This document shows, piece after piece, positions 34,001 through 49,000 of a DNA stretch of 64,000 bases. The translations under genes were made by a program, and so were the position numbers. The stretch comes from Sthenelais limicola (Eukaryota; Annelida; Polychaeta; Phyllodocida; Sigalionidae): contig OW804094.1 of the NCBI GenBank assembly GCA_942159475.1, positions 16,985,708 through 17,049,707 on the forward strand, in the 5' to 3' direction. The notes beneath the pieces were generated by a model. That model searched no databases, was not told where the DNA came from, and was given only the letters and a program-made list of their open reading frames with translations. The first letter of the stretch is position 1, and the number at the start of each line of letters is the position of its first letter.

Positions 34001-37000
34001 CATTTTCCCAGCATTCACAGCAAGTTCACAGCCCACCCAACCATGACTGAGTAGAGGCCGAACATGGACCGGCAGTGTGTGTTTGTCTTATTACGTAATA
34101 ACTGTAATAACAGACAGCGAGGCGACATGGGTGGAGAGAAATATGAGAGTACATAAGTACTTGTTGAGAAAATTCACTGCAAATCTACTTTGATTGTCAA
34201 CTTTGATTATGAAACGAAATTTGTTCCAAATGGGATGTATTTCTACTTAATTCCTATGTCCCTGATTATGAAACAAGGCCCTGATGTGTTGCCACATTCT
34301 CTGGGAACTGTTGTTTCTGTGTGGAGATTCGTTGCAACAAATTAGTAGCCAACTACAAAATTTGTTGTCGCCGTTTCCCCCTGTAGTGGAGTTCCACTTT
34401 AAGTGTGTTGAAAAGAAAGATTGTCATAGAAATATGTCAACTTATACACAGTTTACCGGCATTAATTAAATCTGCAAGTTTCTTGTGTACAAGGCACAAT
34501 GATCTCTTTTATTTCAATTAATATCATTCAAAACAGTGTACATAATAATAATTATTGTTCAAAGAATATTCATATATATATGTTTACATACATAATTGTG
34601 TGAATATCCACTGTACGTAAATGTACTACGAAATACATATTCTTTTGTCAAGTATTAGAACAAAATTCCCTAGCCTAGGTGTATTCGGCAGAAAATGGAC
34701 AATTCGACTTTACCAATCCTCTCAAATAACCCAAATTTAAGACAAAAATAAAGTTCAAAATGCAGTTCAACCTAATCAAACAGATTGCTAGAATCACTGC
34801 AATGCCAAATATACTCGAACTTACCTGATATTGACTAGATTGCAGCCTAATTTAGCAGAATTGACTAAATGTGTACATCTGCCATCTGTCCATTTTCTGA
34901 GAATCAGACCCAAAGCCCTTCGATAACGCTGATAATAACCAACTACTTTTAACGTAGACATTTATTTCACATCCTGTAAAAATCATGTTAGATCATTCCC
35001 AGTAAAACGTAATTTTGTGGACACGTCAGCATTCTAAAGGTATTTTAGATTACATAAAGAAGACGCTCTCCTTAATCCGAACATATTGGCTTTACGGTCC
35101 GTAATAAAGAGGTTTAACTGTGCTTGAATTGTGATAAACCTTTACTATAAGGCATGAATTCAGTATGTACAATATTTAACTAATTATTCATAGAAGTTGT
35201 TACGATCAAAGTTCCTGTTTATAGTCTTCTCCATGATTGTTTAAATTGCAATACAGAATATAACAATTTTGTTCTAGTACGAACATCCAAATATCATCAT
35301 ACCATTTGTAAATATTGTTTTCTATTTCCCTACATTGGAACAGTGTAATCCAGGAATTGCTGTTAATAGCATGTACAGGTATTTATTATTCATCAATGTT
35401 AATATCAAACTTTCTTTAAAAACATGTGTATATTTATATTGTATTTTAGAAGTCGGATATTTGCACATTAGTGAATAGTATTTTATTAAAGGATTTTAGT
35501 GGCCAACATTGGGGGCTGCTGGTGTCATCAGGTCTAAAATGGGCGATATTTATCCAATAAGTCTATGCCTTAAGGGTGGTCTCTACTGGCTGCGGTAAGC
35601 TCTGCAGTAAGCTCTGCGGTAAGCTTTGCGGCAAAGAGGTTCAATACTAAGCTCTGCGGTAAGCTCTGCGGTAAGCTCTGCGGTAAGCCTTGCGATGATG
35701 CTGTGTTGGTGAGAAGTGGTGAGTTCCTGAGTACATGATTCACTGACCATGTAGGCAAGGACCTCGTCATTCCTCTCCACCTACAGAACCAGCACAAACC
35801 ATCGCAAGACTTACCGCAGAGCTTACCGCAGCCAGTGAAGACCACCCTTTAGGTGGCTATAGGCCCAAGATTAAAGCCTATTAAAACTGCATTCTCAGTT
35901 AATTTCATTTAGTTTAGTGTCATTTTGCAGGTACTTCTACCAGACTGCACCTAAGATCATGATACTGGGCGCTTCATGTTCCCCCGTGTCAGAATCTGTG
36001 GCTCTCACATCACAACTCTGGAACGTTGTCATGGTAATGTATCCATTTGTAAAGTGTTACAGGAAAATGAGTCACAAGTCGCAACAATGGATATTCTTAA
36101 AGTGATTTATCCATAAGATCTCTGTAGAGGAATGTTCTAATTTGGAGATATCTAATGCTCCAAGTAGTATGAATACATCTACCAAATTTCAGAACCGTGC
36201 ATTAAGTATCCTTGCCTTTCTAAGGTCATCCTATACAGTATATTTAGCTACCTTACTAGTAATTGTGCACCCACATATATTGCACTTTTTTAAAAAAAAA
36301 TATCAAATTTAAAATATAGAAACACTTATTAGCTGCCTTGATGCTTACTATCATTGGAATCAGCTTGATCTCATCTTTTCAAATATGCTTATATCTCAAA
36401 ATCCATTTTTTGCGACTTATGACTCATTTTGCTGTTACAGATCTCATGTATCTTCATGGCTCAGGGTAGCTTTCTAACAATTGTAATGACAGACGAACGT
36501 GATAGTACAGCATAACTATATGGTTTAGGTCCATGCCCCTCACAACCAAAATGAGGTCCAACTTTTTTAGATCCCAAATTTTAGATCTTTTGAGATGCAA
36601 CCAAATTACATCTGATACTTCGATTGTATTTCTTGTTAACAGTTTCATTGAAAATATGTAAATTACTTTGACTAAATTATGTAAATCACATCGATTAAGA
36701 TCATGCTGTGGTGTTTAATGGGTGAATTTTATATTTGAAAATGAATTACTATATGTTTTATATATGAATTTTGTGTTGGAATTTTTATTGGAAAATGAGT
36801 AAAAACGCTGGTATACTGCAATTTCACCTTTTGTAACCGTCACATAAGTAAAACAACCATGTGCTGTTTGTTCAAAGGAACGACAATAGGATATTTTAAG
36901 TCTTTAATTATCAGTGACTTAGGATAAAGCCACACGGATTGTATGTTACCGTTTTTTGTGTAACGATAATGCTTAATCGCTAATTGTCTTTATAGTTCCC

Positions 37001-40000
37001 AATGTAACATGTACTTTTCTATATAGCATGACCCTCAACTTATCCCCACCATAACTAGTCACCCGTAGTACCATGGCATACACTGGCAGACCAGATTGTT
37101 ATCTGAAGTGTACCACCAGTTTTGTTACATGTAGTCTTTGCAAAATACAAATTAATTATCATTATTTTTATCAATTGTTATTGACCAGCTGTCCTACCTA
37201 TCGGGCTCGCCCTCCCTATCCGACACAGAGATATACAAGCTGTTCTTTAGACTAACCGCCCCCCGCCAGCAAGTCAACAATGCACACGTGGGCATGATGG
37301 AAGTATTTAATTGGAAGAGAGTTGCCACCCTCCATCAGCCGACTGACCTATTCTCTAAGGTATGGGAACTAACAGCATATGGGTCAGATCTTCAGAAAAT
37401 GCACAATTCACCTTCACCAATCCTCTCAAATAACTCAAATTTCAAACAAAAATAAAGTTCAAAATACAGTTCAACCTAACCAAACAGATTGCTTGAATCA
37501 ATGCAGTGCTAAATGTACTTGAATTTACCTAGTATTGGCCAAATTGCAGTCTGATTTAGCAGAATTGACTCAATGTGTAGAGCTGCTAATTGTACATTTT
37601 CTGAAAATCTGACCCATATGGGTCAGATTTTCGGAAAATGCACAATCAACAGTTCTACACATCTATCAAATTCTGCTAAATTAGAGTGAAAAGTGATAAA
37701 TACTAGGTATATCTGAGTATATTCGGTATTGCCTTTACTCAAAGGATGTGTTTGGTTATGTTGAATTGTATTTCAAGTCTATTTTTTGTATTAAATTCGG
37801 GTTATTTGGGAGGGCTTCTGAATGTGAATTGTGCATTTTTTTGAGATTTCACCAACATATAAACATGTTAGACACATCTGTTTTATTTTTTGAGCAAGAG
37901 GATTGTAAATCGTGTATTGTGTAGTGACTCCGGGTAGAAAAAACAGGCTCTCGATCATAGACAGGAATTGACCCAGCAACAAATGATAACCGTGAATTTT
38001 GAAGGGTTTCTTTGACTCCTACTGCATGAAACAATGCTGAAATGGAAGCTAATTGCGCAGTATATTTAGTTTTGTCAGGAACCCATACAACACTCATTGT
38101 CAGGAGCAAGCTAGACCTTCGACCCAAAACCTTCTCAAGGTCTGTTCTCCTATAAAATATAAAAAGAATTGGGGATTTGCATAGCCGCCATTTCGGATCT
38201 TGATTCGCATGGAATTATGGGACTAATAGTACAGTGTAAAATCTAAATAAATCATGGCATGTTCAGAATTTTTATATCACAAATACCCCGTTTTGGATGA
38301 CAAAGACAACAATAAATGTGATGTGTTCCAGTAAAATGAGTCACAAGTCGCAAAATTCATATTTTTCCAAGTGTTTTTCCACAAGATCTCTTTATTGAAA
38401 TGTTCTGATTCGTAGAGGGTTTAGCACTCATAGTCATATGAAGCCATGCAACAATTTTCGGGACATTGTCTCAAATAGATCTTTGCATTTTGAAGGCCTT
38501 CGTATGGAGTATATCTAGTTACATAACTGGTAATTACCAATCCAGAAACATTGCAAACTTTCTTTTTTCAAAAATAAAAATATCAAACTTGAAATATAGA
38601 AATACATATTAGGTGCCCTAGTGTTTACTATCATTGGAATCGGCTTGATCTCCTTTTTCAAATATGGTGATACGTCAGAATCCATATTTTGCAACTTATG
38701 ACTCATTTTCCTAAAACGGATCACAAATACCTTTATTTTCAATCGACCGCTGTCTGCCCGTCGCCATATTGTATACATCAACCAAACTTCGTAAACAACA
38801 GCATCTGCTATTGGCTAACTCCTTATGACGTCACACTCTCATCGCCAATCAAATCTCACAAAAAATAAGCGCCTTCGGTAGTGGGCGTATCAGCACATGT
38901 GTGATACGTCTAAGGCGGTCTGGCCACTGTCAACAAAACGGTGTGGATGCAAAGACGATGCAAAGACGATGTAATTACCGGTGATGAGGGGGCTATCGGT
39001 GACTGCATTGTCTTTGCATCGACGAGGGGGAAAAGTTTGGCAACTATAGAACCAATTTTCATGCTTTTGCATATACAATCTCATCAACATGACATCGCCA
39101 AAGCATCACCACAGCCGTTACCTCCATTGACAATGCACCGATGCAAAATCTCATCGTGGGGAAATATCAAACATATTCATCGCTACCCATACCGATGCTA
39201 TTTTCACATCGCCCACTCATCGCTTGTCATCGCTGGTTATTGCCGCAGGCATAGCGATGGATAGTCTATGCAAAGATGATACATTAAATTTCACAAAATT
39301 CTTATTGACTAGCTCATCCCCAACGCATCCCCAACAATTTTGTCAACAGTGGCCGGACCGCTTAAAGGTATCACATAGGCAGAAATCACTCATTTCTATA
39401 TGATAACACCCAAACTTGTGATATAATCATGGTTATACAATGAATAGAAACTTATGTGGCTGTAACTTCACCCTAAGCAGGCTACCTGTCTACTCCCTAT
39501 TTCTCAGCCCCAAATTGGAATAAATAGCCTGCCCCTCCATAAAACACAAGTCAATCTCTTGCAAGAAGTTTATAGCATGGCGGCTGACCTGACAGAGGGG
39601 AAAAATCTCAAAGTGAAACAAGATTACAGGATGATACCAATGTTCTAAAAATAAAACTCCCCACATATATAGTGTTCATCCTAAGGTGGCTTCATTATGG
39701 GGGACAGGCAGAAATCTTTTATCTAAAGTGTTAAGAAAACTTTATGAGTAATGACATGCAACATGGGTCAGACTTTCAGAAAATGCACAATCTACAGATT
39801 CTATCAAATTCTGCATCTATCAAATTCTGCTAAATTAGAGTGAAAAGTTATAAATACAAGTTATATCTGGATATATTCTGTGTTGTATTCATTCACTAAA
39901 TCTGTCTGGTTATGTTTAACTGTATTTTGAACCTGATTTTCGTCTCAAAATTTGGGTTATTTGAGAGGATTGGAGACGGCCAATTGTGCATTTTCTGCCG

Positions 40001-43000
40001 ATTTGACCCACATCGTTATTTCAATGATACAGAGTGCTTAACAAGTTCCCTCATCTTCGCATTATGGATAACGCTACGATAATCCAGGCAAACAATCCAA
40101 TATAATTCCTGGGGAAACAGCTAGTCTACTTGTTTGCTTGTTTGTTTTTATTGATAAGCTCATGTATCAAGTACAACATTTTCAGCCTATATAAACATAA
40201 TTAAATAATAGTAATACAAATTACTTTATGAAATCGTACAATCACTATTCAAATTAATTACGCGATTAAATCATAGTCAAATAGTCAATCATTCAAATAC
40301 GACACAAATATTATACATGTAAACCTTTTTCCATTTTGGGTATAAGGTAAAACATATTAATGATTTGAGACAGGTGATTCGATTTAGATGATCATTGACG
40401 CCGTGCATCCAAGTCCAAAAAGTCCAAAAGTTCAAAAACTGAAGTGGGTTATGAACATAAATTGCCTTGACTGGGGTTAAATTGAGAAGACATATCGTAA
40501 GAACAATTCTACTTCATGTTGCTCGTTATCTGTGCCTTTTTAGAAGTGTTTGTACCATAAATGTACGTAAAGGGCCTAGTCTACCGAGCCGATTCTCATG
40601 CGATTTTGCGCCGCAGAGGACTCTTTTGCACTAAATTATGTCAGAATCGCATGAGAATTGCCTTAGTGGACAAGGCTCTTTATGCGGAATATTCAAGCCT
40701 GGTGTTATCCCATTTCTTTTGTTGTTTGCGACATTAATCTGATCACATCACTATATAACATATCATAAGAATGACGAGGCTACTTTGAAGTATAAAACCT
40801 TCGGAGGAGGTGAGAAAATTGCGTGAGAAAAGTGTAAAACACAGTAATGAGAAAAACTTTGTTACTTTGAAGGTGACCGATGATTTGGCTCAAAGACTTC
40901 CGGAGAAGAATATGTCCATTATAACGTCAGAGATCTTCACTACGGATCCTACCCAGCAGATTAACAACCTAAAGGTAGGTTTAAAGTTCTCGGCTATTTA
41001 CGGCAAGCAAAATCTTGCCGAATTTACATGGGTCAGATTTTTATAAAATGTACAATTAGCAGCTCTACATATTTTGTAAAATCTGCTAAATTGGACTGAA
41101 ATGTTGCCAATGCTAGGTATATCTGGATATATTTGGTATTAAGTTGGTTAAAAAAACATGTTTGGTTATGTTCAACTTTATTTTGAATGTCATTTTGTCT
41201 TAAATATTGATTATTTGAGAGGGTTGGTGAAGGTCAATTGTGCATTTTCTGACGATTTCACCCATATATATATATATGCATAGTGTTTAGCACTCCATAT
41301 TTATCTCAAATTGCCTCTCAATATGTGATGTGTTCCAGTAAAATGAGTCACACTTATGACTCATTTTCCTGAAACGTATCACATATGGGAATTAAGTTAC
41401 TTTTTTTTTTTAAGATTTTATTTCAACTGGGTAGCCTACCTCACCTCCAATGGGGGTAGGATGTTACGGTGTAACCCAGCCTTGTATAACATAATTCATA
41501 CATATGTACATTCGAGAGATAGAACAAATAGGATAATCACTGAGAAGTGTGACCTCATTTGTCTAAGTCTATTTTATCTACAGAGTAATCATTACAATAA
41601 TTATTACAATTACTTACAAGACGGTAGAAGAGGGAATGAGGAGAGATGTTGATGTAGGCCCTATAGACCAACCAGCAAATCGCGTGCATAGCACGGGTAT
41701 TTGCTAGTGTATAATAGAACAGTGAACAGAGATTTGATTGTAGTTACCCAATCGAAAATAATATTTTAGTATCAATGTTAAATTGGTAAATGTTGATGTC
41801 AATTTATCTGAGCTTAAGTAAGCATTGTTTGCATAATATTTATCTAACTCCTGAGAATGTCACAAATGAGAAAGAGGTATATAAAGATATGGAAATTGAA
41901 AAACAGCCAATAAAACAACGCCAACGCACACTCTGACCTTGCATAGACCTTTGATATGAAGATTATATAGGTCAGATCTTCAGAAAATGTACAATTGGCA
42001 GCTGTACATATTTAGTAAATTCTGCTAAATAAGGCTGCAATTTGGTCAATACTAGGTAAATTCGACTATGTTCGGCATTGCATTGATTCTAGCAATCTGT
42101 TTGGCTAGGTTGAACTACATTTTGAACTTTATTTTCGTCTGAAATTTAGGTTATTTGAGAAGATTGACGGAGTTGAATTGTACATTTTCTGAAAATCTGA
42201 CCCATATAAAGATATTGAAATTGAAAAACAGCCAATAAAACAACGCCAACGCACACTCTGAGCTTGCAGTGACCTTTGATATGAAGATTATATAGAGATT
42301 TAACCTCATCATAATCATAATCATTAGTAAACTCAACTCTATGATATCAAGCAGTTATGACTTGCCCTAGGCAGCTCGGCAGTAAACGAGGTGCTGCCTT
42401 GCATACCTTATATAAGAAGAGTATATATATGCTTATCCTTAGACCAAACTTGGATTACACATACAAATAGTCGTTTTTATTGTTGTGAGTGATGTATTTT
42501 ATTCTGTTGCTACTTCTGTTGCAAAGGCATGCAAAATATACCAAAAAATTTTTTTTTAAGGAAACCCCTACCTGTATATAAAGTTGTACGATGATGTCTC
42601 TCTCTTTAAAGCCCTATTAAACTATGGGCATGTTGGAAATGTTAACGGTTAAATGAGTTAAAGAAGATAAAGCTGCATCAGCTAATATATACTGTATGAT
42701 ATTTTGATAATATTTTCCTTGTACTACATGAGAATACCAGGTCTTTTCCTGCAATTGTGTGCAATAAAAACTTTCATAAAAAAAACCCAAAAAAACAACA
42801 ACATCAACTTCAATCCCAGTTACACTTACAACCTTAATCACGCCACTTTCATTAGTCGACACATTATATATAAAGCTACCTTAAGTGCACTCAGTCTTGA
42901 AGGTCACCAACGTTCTTTACAAGGAATCACTGACAATTAAAAGATGAATAGATATCAGAGAACAATTCCTACCTTGTACCTTTATGGGAAATCAGTACAA

Positions 43001-46000
43001 AGAGTTGAAGGAACTAAAAAAAAAAAAAAAAAAAAAAAAAGAGTTGAAGTAACTGCTGATGGGGTGCTTAAAAGAGGAATATAATAAACTGATGAAAGCA
43101 CGAATGAAAATCATGTGTTACAGGAAGATTTTCTGGCCATGAAGGTAATGGTTTTGGACCTGTTCAACTCTTTTTATAGCCTAATTCTGTCCACAGCTTT
43201 GAAAGTCGAGGTCTCAGGATTTCTTTTGATGTCCATTGGACATGGGACTGAGTAGATTGAAATAGGTGGAATGGTACTATTCCCTGCAATAACACATCCA
43301 CTAACTTCTTGCTACTTTAGATTCTCACGCAGAAGTGAAAATACATTGAGAGAATGTGTGTACAAGCAGGTGCTTTCAGGTAAACGGCTCTGATATTAAT
43401 GAATATTCTTTTCTAAAGGTGAATTTTATAGATACCAAAGTGATAAAATACCTACATATATGCCAGGCAATTATAGTACGACTGAATGTGTTATTCACTT
43501 CGAGCGGGAAGAATACGCCTATTTAATAGCTTGTTCATTTCTGTACGCATGTAATACAGAAGCATGGTGTCATTAATTGGTCTGACGTCATCAATGACGG
43601 GCGATATTGACCAATCACAGACAAGCATTCTTATAGCCATGACTTGGGATTCCCCACATTCAGAATAAAACCATGGCCGTTGTTAACTGCTTCTGTCAGC
43701 CAAATACAAGCATAATAATGACGATTTTCTATATTTCCAAGTCGTAGTATAAAGAAAGAACTGTACTCGAGGTTGAGAACTACTTGTATAATACAGTGGC
43801 TCTCGTTTACACTTTATTTTGCATCCGATGCGCAACCTGCGACCACTTGTTGGATACAAAATTAAATGTAAACCTATTATTATTATTATTATAAGATTTT
43901 ATTTCAATTTCACATATAAAATCGTTGTCATGTATTAAGTGCATAAAGATAAAGAAAAGAATGGAAAAGGAATATTGTCTGTGACTGTCACAGCTCTTCC
44001 GAACATCCCATAGTTTTTTTTATTCTTGAAGAATTTTCTGTATAGGTGATACAAGTTGACTAGCAAACTAGAGTAGATTATCAGGTACATAATACAAAAT
44101 ACAGGATAAAATACACGTTACAAAGAATGTGTACAAAAGAAACACTTATAAGACGCCCGACTCTTTACTTGAGCCATCGATTCACACAGTTCTAACCTCT
44201 TGTACAGTTCTGTCTAACTATCACCAATTTTGTGACGACCAATGGATATTTTACAATTGTTTCATCAACCCTGCTATGAAAAGACATGTTTATCCTGGGG
44301 GTAAGCATCATTGTAATTCAACAATATCATGAATAATATCAAGAGTAATGCATGCAGGTGTACCACCCAATTGATTTATTAGGAAACTTCTTCTCATGAT
44401 ACATGATACTGACCTGACTATAGAGAGAATGGAACAAGCCGGCAATAATAAAAAATCTATTGGACGAGATTCGTCCGCATAAGCATGATGCTATAGGCAG
44501 AGTGCTTATGTGGACGAATCAAGTCCAATAAATTTTCGATTATTGCCGGTGAGTTCCATTCTATATTTATTATATGGGCATAAAACTTGATGTGTAATCA
44601 TGTGTTGCAGCGCTACTTTTGACGATGTCAATTTTTCTTAGTATGCATACTATATGAATATTTTTATAGCATCCCACTTATTGCACCTCTCATATGGAAT
44701 GCACATATAATAAATGCATTTAAGTTGCTTCCCTGGCTGCTCTACTGATCACTTTTAGAATACGCGGGTGAAGACGTCAGAAAATGTACAATTTCACCTT
44801 CACCAATCCTCTCAAATAACTCGAATGTAAGACAAAAATGAAATTCAAAATCCAGTTCAGCATAACATAACACATTCTTTGAATCAACGGAATATCAAAT
44901 ATACTGACATAAACCTAATATTGAGTATTTTTCAGTCTAATGAAGCAGAGTTTACTTAATGTGTAGATCTGCCGATTGTACATTTTCTGAGGATCTGACC
45001 CATACTCTGATAGCCCAGTCCATGGCCATCAGCAAGCGGGTTCTGCACAGTCCTTACATCAAACATCAAAATTGATGAAGGTTATTATTACCAACATGAA
45101 AAAGTCTTAAAGGTTTTTGTTCCAATATTTGATATTGAAGATGAAGCACCCCATTAGATTGGTTCCCGAATAGTATTTTTTTTAAACATTTCATTAGGCA
45201 GATTTTCACAATGTGATATGACTCATCTCCTATAAGCTATGTACAATTCTAATGGTTAGCTTCATTACATACATGACAAATTTAGTGACAGTTTTGTTTT
45301 CAGCTGGAGGAATTTTAACAAAGATCAAGTTACTTATATAAGTACCTTAATTAACACCGATTTCTTTATAAGAATAATGGTATGAAGGCTTCCTAAAGTA
45401 GTCTCAGGTCAGAAAGAAGTGGGGGAAATAAAGGATTCAATAATGTGGGTTCTTGAGAAACAATTAGTTGATTTCCAACTAATTAATACTGGCTATATAG
45501 GTTTAACATTATAATATTTGTAGCATTTATTTTATTTTTGAATGTTTGATGAAATGTACCTTAGCAATACCGTTATATCTCAAGGGTCACAGAAAAAAAG
45601 TGTACCTCATTATTTGAACTATACCTAATATCAAATATTCCTTATCAAACCTGTTGATTTTTTTAATAAAGAAGATAAAGAGTGATTTTCATTAAGTATT
45701 TCCTCTGGACTTTTTGATTTTCGTAAAATAAATTTTATTGATTCCAGTTTTATTCAATGATAATCTCATGGATGATACCAACAAACATGTGATACCTGAT
45801 ACACAAATGGAACATTCCTATTTCTTTGAAATAAAATTCGTTAGAAATATTTGTTCTAAATGCTTTATTTGATCTCCGTTGTAAATAGGTACATCCTTTT
45901 ATAATCCATATTGGAAGGAGTGACAAAACAGGTTTTAATTTTTTCTTCATTGAAATTTGTATTTGCAGAGACACGATGCACGAATCATATTTGTTGGCAA

Positions 46001-49000
46001 CTGGGATTCACTCTTTCCTAAATTATTCTGTTCGGTAAGTGCACATAATAGATCTGAAAAGCTCAAATCTGCTGAGTTCTTGGTGTCAGTATTATACCCC
46101 CCCCCCCTCACACACACACACCCGACTCAGCATCGTTTTTAAACGCTCTACTGTAGATGCCTACACCATGCCTGCTAGGAATGCTTTTACTGATGTCTTA
46201 GCATTGTACGCGCCCAGATGGCAGGAAATTTTGAATAAAATGGATGTGCAAAAACAAAAAAAGTGCCCATAATATAATGGTATTCACATGACTCATCTTA
46301 GTTAGTGTCCCTTGTTGGTGTGCCTCAATATAATGAATTCCACAGATTTTAGATCTATCATTTCACTTTAAAATATATCAAATTTACAGCAATATGATAC
46401 AAGTATAATAGATAATAATATAATCAATATAATTGAATCAGCAAGTATGTATTTTTCTTTCTTCATTTCATGTGTCTGTACTAGATGAAACTTACCATTA
46501 GTGGGATGTGATAAGTAACCATTAATGGTTCAATAGGGGAGTTGCATAGCCGCCATTTTGAATCTTGATTCGCATGGAACTATGGGACTAATGGTACAGT
46601 CTAAAATCTATAGAAAACATGCCATGTTCAGCATGGAATATTTATCAATGTTCTAATGTCAATATTTATGTGTAATACATGTTTCCATAACACAAGCCTT
46701 CATCTTTCCCATCATGCATTTGGTTTTCATAGATGATTTATACAAGCTATGATATTGGTAAAAATATTCGTTTTTAATTATTTGTTTGTCAGATTTCATC
46801 AGAATCCATCCCAGCATGCACTGCAGTAGACATGCGAAGTGAGACATGCAACTCCCCTATTCATTAAAAGAAACAAATTACTTCCCGTTCTTCTACTGGT
46901 ATAAGAGGAGCCTTGGTCAGATTTGGTTATGAAATTAATATTGTGTCTGTGGGTGGGTGGGTGAGGGGGAATATTGATTTAATCAAGTTGCATTCTCAGC
47001 TATTACGACAAAACAGATCTTACCAAATGTACTGAAATTATGACTGATAGGACTGGATTCAACAATATTCTGTTGTTGTACTATGTTTACACAAGAATTT
47101 GAAGCATAATCGCCGAGGGAAAACTGCCTTCGGCAAGCGATAATAAGTGAAGTCCCCATAGGAAGTGATTCGGGCGGGTCCTCCAAATAAAAATGAGGAC
47201 GTTTTAACAGCCCTGTAGCAAAAACGACTGGAGAAAATCCTCCAAAATTCTGGTCAAATGATTGTTAGATGGGTTGGAAAAGAATGGAACAAAAACTAGA
47301 AAGTATTTAGATTTTGACCGATGTTAACTGAGAGTGCAGCTTTAAGGGCATGCATTATTACACCCCTGTGTGTGCTGCAGTTGCCTATACCTTAAGCATT
47401 GTATGTCACACTTGGTCAAGGTGGTGAATAACATGTAAAAATTATGTCACCCTTGGCGCATACAACAATAGGTCCGCCAAAGACTGAAATTACTTCTTAT
47501 TACGTCCAGAGTACCACTCCATATGTATAAATAGAGGGAACATAGCAACGAGGAAGTCTGTACACTTATTAGTGACCTCGGGAGTGGGGAAGATCTTGGG
47601 CTAACGCCCTCTAACTTCCCGCACTCACTCGTTCACTAACAATTGTACAGACTTCCCCCTTGCTATGTTCCCTCTATTTATACATATGGAGTGGTACTCT
47701 GGGCCTGTAATAGGGGATTTGCATAGCCGCCATTATGAATCTTGATTCGCATGGAATTATGGGACTAATGGTACTTTGTAAAATCTAAAGAAAACATTGT
47801 TCAGCATGGAATATTACCGGTCCTCTAACGTCAATATCCATGTGTTCTACATGTTTCCATAACACAAGACTTCATCTTTCCCATCATGCATTTGGTTTTC
47901 ATTGATCATGTATAAACGCTATGATATTAGTGAAAATATTTTTTCAAAATTTGATAAAAATGTTGCCAAGTATTTTCAAGTCAGACTTGAACTGAATCCG
48001 TCCCAGGATGCACTGTGACAGACATGCGCAGGGAAACATGCAACTCCCCTATTCCCTATTACAGATCTGCATGGTCCTTCTCCCCTCTACCTGTCACAAT
48101 ACTTCTAGGAAGCTTACTGTCAATGCTATGCTGACATTTCTATCCTAATAATAATAAATTAATTGTGACCCGCCAAGCAGAAAGGTACCTTATGGCGGGA
48201 GTTGTAGTTCCTGGGAATTCCCGCTAGGAGTCACATCATATTCATGACGTCACTGTCACAAATGTTTAGTAATTCTGAGAGGCAGGTAACTTTGAAAGTA
48301 TGTAACTTCACTAATTTTTGGAGTGTCAACAAAATTCTTTCACTTTTTTAATGTTCATTTCCCCTTCTGTACATCCCCGCCATTTTTTTTATTTTTTTTT
48401 TAATATTTATGTTCTGTACATGTGATGTGTCACAGGAAAATGAGTCACTCCCCAAACCAATTTGAGATCATCTACTAAAAACTGACATAACTTTACAAAA
48501 ATGCCCATATCTCGGCAAATTCTGGGAATATTCACACATTTGGCCCTGGAGACCCCTTTCTGCTTGGCTGGTCACCTATACTGGCAGATCTACAGGGCTC
48601 CTGAGGGGGGTATCTAATTTCTCTTGTTGCTACCAAGAAATAGCAATTATCACCTTGTTTCACTAAGAAAATGTTGTTGTTTGTTGTTGTAATTTTGGTA
48701 ATTTTGTTGTTGCTAAGGATAAGTAAGGTCTTTGCTCATTTGTCAGGCTAAACAGGTGTTATTGTCATTTGTCATTGGCATGCCTTTGTTGATTTGTCGA
48801 TCTCAGAAAAAGCCATATCAATTTGTTGATTTTTAAAGGCCTTTAGAGCCCTTTTTACAAGTAGGCTTACTTTTAGTAGTTAACTAACCTGTAATCCTGT
48901 GCTTTTCTGTGTTCTAACCCATGTACCTTATACCTCTAGATCTACAAGTAGGCTTAATATATACTAGTAGATAATCAACCTGTAATGCTATGCTCTTCTG

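Noticed and set aside
43016..43041. Poly(A) as evidence of a processed pseudogene
   Set aside because: Flanked by a short repeated AGAGTTGAAG motif and no gene-like sequence before it; simple repeat expansion is enough.
45004..45075. Candidate extra receptor exon
   Set aside because: Reads ALIAQSMAISKRVLHS-like but lacks a match in GABA-B receptors and fitting splice phases.
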